Of a stretch of 8,088 nt of DNA, positions 5,183-8,088 are shown piece after piece. The notes beneath the pieces are model-generated. The model saw only the letters and a list, made by a program, of their open reading frames with translations, did not search any database and was not told the origin of the DNA. Source of the DNA: CAZLAK01 sp964557545 (lineage in GTDB: Bacteria; Bacillota; Desulfotomaculia; Desulfotomaculales; Pelotomaculaceae). The stretch is taken from NCBI GenBank assembly GCA_964557545.1, contig CAZLAK010000055.1, positions 1 to 8,088 of the forward strand. Direction: 5' to 3'. Made by a program: the position numbers and the translations under genes. How positions within the stretch are numbered: the stretch's first letter is position 1; every line of letters starts with the position of its first letter.

Positions 5183-6016
5183 TTGCCAAAGCCGTACACC
5201 GTATTTGTGGCGGTTGACGCTGAAGGTATTACCGGCTATGTTAAGTGGCCGCACGCGCTGCCAGAAGAGGATTGGGTGAGGGAGAGAATGACGGAGGAGG
5301 TCAACGCCGCCATAAAGGGAGCAGCGGAGGCCGGGGCGCGGGAATTTATTGTTTCCGATATCCACTGGGGCAAGCAGAATATTATTCCAGACAAACTTTT
5401 TGATGGCGCTTATTTAGTGAGCGGCGGGGGCAGAAGGTACCTGTGGATGGATTTTGTTGAGCGGGCTGATTTAGTTTTTTTAATAGGTTTTCACGCCGGG
5501 TGCGGTGTGCAAAGAGCAGTTTTGCCGCACACTCTAGACCCCCGTATTATTGCTTTAAAGATCAACGGGCAGGAGGCCGGTGAGGCTTTTATCAGTGCCG
5601 TAACTGCCGGCTGTTTTGGGGTGCCTGTGGGGTTAGCTGCAGGAGATTTGGCCTTTACTGAAGAAGTTTTGAGTTATCTGCCGGGGATAGAAGTGGTAGC
5701 CGTTAAAGAAGGGATTAGCTGCTGTTCTGCCGTGCACAAACACCCAGAATCAGTTTTAGAAGAATTGTATATGGCGGGCAGAAAGGCTGCCGAAAGGGGA
5801 ATGAAGGGCGAATTTAAACCGTTTATTATTGAAGATCCGGCAGAGCTAACTGTCAGTTTTTCTTGGCCCGATTATGCACTGGCCATGAGCTTAATTCCTG
5901 GTGTGAAAAGAATAAACTGCCATACGGTATCTTACACGGGTAATTGGTCTTCAATTCTCAACCTGCTGGCCGTCTTTGTTAACTGGTTTGTTAGGGTCCC
6001 CCAGCTAGGCGCCTAA
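5183..6016 (+). CDS. dppA: D-aminopeptidase, DppA-like (peptidase family M55)
   Basis: A zinc-dependent peptidase of 277 residues resembling Bacillus subtilis DppA, which removes N-terminal D-amino acids from short peptides and is thought to recycle cell-wall-derived D-Ala peptides. All metal and catalytic positions appear conserved: D12 and E14 (V-D-A-E-G), H61 (S-D-I-H), H104 (G-F-H-A), the proposed nucleophile H116 (L-P-H-T), and E134 (A-G-E-A). It should be cytoplasmic; no signal peptide is visible. The start is TTG 5183, supported by AAGGGGGAG (5168-5176) six bases upstream and by the core beta strand beginning six residues later. Unlike Bacillus, no dipeptide ABC transporter genes follow. 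It lies after the frd terminator and ends directly at the tyrS promoter, so it appears monocistronic. I found no convincing promoter for it. The exact substrate is inferred. Confidence 0.88.
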   Translation: MPKPYTVFVAVDAEGITGYVKWPHALPEEDWVRERMTEEVNAAIKGAAEAGAREFIVSDIHWGKQNIIPDKLFDGAYLVSGGGRRYLWMDFVERADLVFLIGFHAGCGVQRAVLPHTLDPRIIALKINGQEAGEAFISAVTAGCFGVPVGLAAGDLAFTEEVLSYLPGIEVVAVKEGISCCSAVHKHPESVLEELYMAGRKAAERGMKGEFKPFIIEDPAELTVSFSWPDYALAMSLIPGVKRINCHTVSYTGNWSSILNLLAVFVNWFVRVPQLGA

Positions 6017-6046
6017 TTGATTTTAACCGGGCAGAATTGCTATAAT
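6017..6046 (+). promoter_or_regulatory. Extended -10 sigma-A promoter for tyrS
   Basis: TTGATT (6017-6022) starts on the base after the dppA stop. The -10 box TATAAT (6041-6046) is perfect, lies 18 bases downstream and is preceded by TGC, giving an extended -10 element. Transcription should begin near 6053, leaving only about 40 bases of leader, too short for a tyrosine T-box. Confidence 0.85.
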
Positions 6047-6091
6047 GAAAAAGATTTTTGCAAATGTTTTATTTTGAAAGGGGTATTTTAA

Positions 6092-7312
6092 GTGCTTTCG
6101 GTGGAAAGGCAGCTGGAAGTGATAAAAAGAGGAGTTGCAGAAATCATTTCTGAGCAGGAGTTGTGCGAAAAGTTAAAACGGTCACTTAAAACGGGGAAGC
6201 CCCTAACCGTTAAGTTGGGTCTTGACCCTACTGCTCCGGATATTCACTTAGGGCATACGGTTGTTTTACAAAAGCTGAAGCATTTTCAGGACCTCGGCCA
6301 TCAAGTTGTCCTAATCTTGGGTGATTTTACAGCCCGTATTGGTGATCCCACGGGCAAGTCTGAGACGCGCCGGCAGCTGTCCGAAGACGAGGTGCTGGCC
6401 AATGCACGCACCTATGAAAAGCAGGTTTTTAAAATTCTCGACCCTTCCAGGACAAGGGTGGTCTTTAACAGTCAGTGGCTGGCACCGCTCAATTTTGCTC
6501 AAGTAATCCAGCTGGCTGCCAAATATACGGTAGCCAGGATGCTGGAAAGGGATGATTTTTCCAAGCGGTTTAGAGAGGGCCTGTCTATTGGCATCCACGA
6601 GTTTTTTTACCCCCTCATGCAGGGGTATGATTCAGTAGCTTTAAAAGCTGACGTGGAACTAGGGGGGACTGACCAAAAGTTTAACCTTCTAATGGGCAGG
6701 ACCCTGCAGAAAGAGTACGGACAGGAGCCTCAGGTAGCCGTGATGATGCCTATTCTGGAAGGAACTGACGGTGCTTTGAAAATGAGTAAGAGCTTGGGTA
6801 ACTACATTGGTATTGATGAGCCGCCGCAAGAGATGTACGGCAAAACCATGTCCATTCCCGATGAGCTCATTGTCAGGTATTTTGAACTTGTTACTTCTTT
6901 ACCTTTGGAAGAAGTTCGCTCTATTAAAGAATCTTTGGCCAGCGGCCAGCTCCACCCCCGGGATGCCAAAATGCGTTTGGCCAGGGAAATTGTTTCCCAG
7001 TACCATAACCCCGATGAAGCTTTAGCAGCTGAAGAAGAATTTAAACGGGTCTTTCAGAAACGTGAGCTGCCTTCGGACATACCCGGTTTTAAGTTAAGTG
7101 AGGAACTTTTGAAGGACGGCAAAATGTGGCTCCCCAGGCTGCTGGCAGCAGCTGGCTTGGCGGGAAGCACTAGCCAGGCGCGCCGGTTAATAATCCAAGG
7201 AGGAGTAAAAATTGACGGGGAGAAGATAACAGATCCCGAAGCTAGCATTGAGCCCAAAGCAGGTATGGTTATACAAGTTGGAAAGCGCAAGTTTGTCAGG
7301 GTTGTATTTTAA
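6092..7312 (+). CDS. tyrS: Tyrosyl-tRNA synthetase (TyrZ-like type)
   Basis: A 406-residue cytoplasmic class I enzyme charging tRNA-Tyr with tyrosine. The HIGH signature is HLGH at 52-55 and KMSKS is intact at 230-234. The tyrosine-binding helix has Y173, Q177 and D180 (Y-P-L-M-Q-G-Y-D). An S4-type RNA-binding domain occupies about 340-400 (S-Q-A-R-R-L-I-I-Q-G-G-V-K-I-D-G). The segment K-L-G-L-D-P-T-A-P-D with G-D-P-T-G-K-S-E-T-R resembles the TyrZ group rather than the Bacillus stearothermophilus TyrS type. GTG 6092 is chosen because GAAAGGGG (6076-6083) lies eight bases before it. It has its own promoter and no T-box leader. No strong terminator follows, so some read-through into yunB is likely. 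Confidence 0.97.
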   Translation: MLSVERQLEVIKRGVAEIISEQELCEKLKRSLKTGKPLTVKLGLDPTAPDIHLGHTVVLQKLKHFQDLGHQVVLILGDFTARIGDPTGKSETRRQLSEDEVLANARTYEKQVFKILDPSRTRVVFNSQWLAPLNFAQVIQLAAKYTVARMLERDDFSKRFREGLSIGIHEFFYPLMQGYDSVALKADVELGGTDQKFNLLMGRTLQKEYGQEPQVAVMMPILEGTDGALKMSKSLGNYIGIDEPPQEMYGKTMSIPDELIVRYFELVTSLPLEEVRSIKESLASGQLHPRDAKMRLAREIVSQYHNPDEALAAEEEFKRVFQKRELPSDIPGFKLSEELLKDGKMWLPRLLAAAGLAGSTSQARRLIIQGGVKIDGEKITDPEASIEPKAGMVIQVGKRKFVRVVF

Positions 7313-7350
7313 CAATTAGATTACACATAACAATAAAATAAGTAATTGTT
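7311..7350. repeat. 8-bp inverted repeat after tyrS
   Basis: AACAATTA (7311-7318, overlapping the tyrS stop) and TAATTGTT (7343-7350) are perfect inverted repeats around a 24-base AT-rich loop. No T tract follows, so it is at best a weak end-of-transcript structure. A GC palindrome GCCGGCCGGC lies just beyond, at 7363-7372. Confidence 0.4.
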
Positions 7351-7381
7351 CCGGTAGTGAGTGCCGGCCGGCGGGAGTTGG

Positions 7382-8059
7382 TTGTTAATTATGGCGTTTA
7401 AATTTAAAAGAAAAAGGAGGCTGGCTCCTTACCTCACTGCCGTTTTGCTTGTGTGCGCCTTTGCCTGCCTGGGTATCCTCGTCGACAAAATGTTACGGCA
7501 GACTTTTTTTGCTATAGCAGAAATTAAAGCCGTGCAGGTAGCTACCGAGGTATTGCAAGAGACAGTCAAAAAAGAGGTTTTGGAAGAAAATATGAGGTAC
7601 CAGGATATAATTTTTGTCCATAAAGACAGCCAAGGCCATGTAACACTAATGGAAGCTGATACTGCCAAGGTCAACAGGGTAGCAGCCGAGACTGCGCTGG
7701 CGGTGCAAAAATCACTTGAAGAACTGAAGTGGCAGACTTTTGCCATACCGTTGGGCCAGGTCTTTGGCATTCCTATGATTGCTAACTACGGTCCGAAAAT
7801 CAGGTACACTATTTTACCTGCCGGTACTGTGAGGGTTAACGTTGTTGATAAATTTGATTCGGCAGGCATCAACCAAACTAAACATTCTATCTACTTACAT
7901 TTTACTGCGCACGTTCAGATTGTAGTTCCATCTAAGAGCGGTGAAGCACAGGTGACGGCTCAGGTGCCGCTGGCAGAAAGTATTATTGTGGGAAGTGTGC
8001 CGAGTGCTTTAGTTAGCATACCTGGCGGTATTTTGGGTGTTGATCGTCAACACTTTTGA
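7382..8059 (+). CDS. yunB: Sporulation protein YunB
   Basis: A protein of about 225 residues matching the YunB family, which in Bacillus subtilis is made under sigma-E in the mother cell and is needed for efficient sporulation; its biochemical role is unknown. A basic N terminus (FKFKRKRR) precedes one membrane helix (L-T-A-V-L-L-V-C-A-F-A-C-L-G-I-L-V), giving an N-in, outward-facing body. Family hallmarks are I-P-L-G-Q-V-F-G followed by Y-G-P-K-I, and V-Q-I-V-V-P with I-I-V-G-S-V-P near the C terminus. The start is uncertain: GTG 7361 is open but lacks an upstream site; TTG 7382 sits four bases after GGGAG (7373-7377); ATG 7391 begins the conserved basic stretch but is 13 bases away. The last codons (VDRQHF, stop) fall in a palindrome resembling an IS end, so the native C terminus may have been replaced. 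Confidence 0.88.
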   Translation: MLIMAFKFKRKRRLAPYLTAVLLVCAFACLGILVDKMLRQTFFAIAEIKAVQVATEVLQETVKKEVLEENMRYQDIIFVHKDSQGHVTLMEADTAKVNRVAAETALAVQKSLEELKWQTFAIPLGQVFGIPMIANYGPKIRYTILPAGTVRVNVVDKFDSAGINQTKHSIYLHFTAHVQIVVPSKSGEAQVTAQVPLAESIIVGSVPSALVSIPGGILGVDRQHF

Positions 8060-8088
8060 CCCACTATGTGCAAATAAAATTGACCCAC
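8038..8088. mobile_element. Probable terminus of an IS21-like insertion sequence, cut by window edge
   Basis: A 7-bp palindrome GTGTTGA-TCG-TCAACAC (8037-8053) is followed by TTGACCCAC at 8055-8063 and again at 8080-8088 (25-bp period). Short repeats of this type, read inward as GTGGGTCAA with AT-rich spacers, are what I recall at ends of IS21-family elements, where the IstA transposase binds. The transposase genes would lie beyond the window and cannot be seen, so the assignment is inferential. Confidence 0.45.

Noticed and set aside
6017..6091. Possible tyrosine T-box leader for tyrS
   Set aside because: Promoter and start codon are too close (about 40 bases of leader), and there is no specifier stem, T-box sequence or terminator.
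7303..7333. Sigma-E promoter for yunB (GTATTTT, then CATAACAA about 15 bases on)
   Set aside because: The expected -10 CATACAnT is matched only with an extra A, and the -35 is poor. Expectation from the Bacillus gene is the main argument, so I did not list it as a feature.

Overview
The window reads as chromosomal DNA from an anaerobic, endospore-forming Firmicute, plausibly a Clostridia/Peptococcaceae-type bacterium. The evidence is a recognisable sporulation gene (yunB), textbook sigma-A promoters (TTGAGA-17 bp-TATAAT; extended TGnTATAAT), strong GGAGG-type ribosome binding sites, non-ATG starts (TTG, GTG), CCA-encoded tRNAs, and a menaquinone-type (type B, single anchor, di-haem) fumarate reductase/succinate dehydrogenase. 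The species cannot be fixed from the sequence alone.

Layout. 1-187: 3' end of a tRNA cluster, with partial tRNA-Gly(GCC), complete tRNA-Cys(GCA) and an intrinsic terminator. 249-767: a promoter and a small gamma-glutamylcyclotransferase-like gene. 795-1282 (minus strand): an unrecognised 110-residue Cys-rich protein with its own extended -10 promoter and terminator. 1283-1772: a long non-coding leader, AT-rich then strikingly G-rich, holding a 9-bp direct repeat, an orphan Shine-Dalgarno next to ATG-TAA-TAG, a hairpin with a T5 tail, a G-run cluster, and a last hairpin before the next gene. 1773-5080: the frdCAB (sdhCAB) operon, closed by a strong terminator at 5104-5139. 5183-6016: a DppA-like D-aminopeptidase (family M55). 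6017-7312: tyrS with its own promoter. 7382-8059: yunB. 8038-8088: a palindrome and two TTGACCCAC copies that look like the end of an IS21-type insertion sequence, apparently abutting or replacing the last codons of yunB.

How the genes fit together. FrdC (haem b anchor), FrdA (FAD, dicarboxylate site) and FrdB (three Fe-S clusters) form one complete membrane complex linking the menaquinone pool to fumarate/succinate. All expected cofactor ligands are present, and the anchor keeps a Glu two residues before the last haem His, as in the Wolinella succinogenes enzyme. The other genes are separate housekeeping or sporulation units, most with their own expression signals.

I do not see a clear new defence or mobile system. 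The parts least explained by known families are the frd leader, the minus-strand Cys-rich gene and the putative IS boundary at the right edge.
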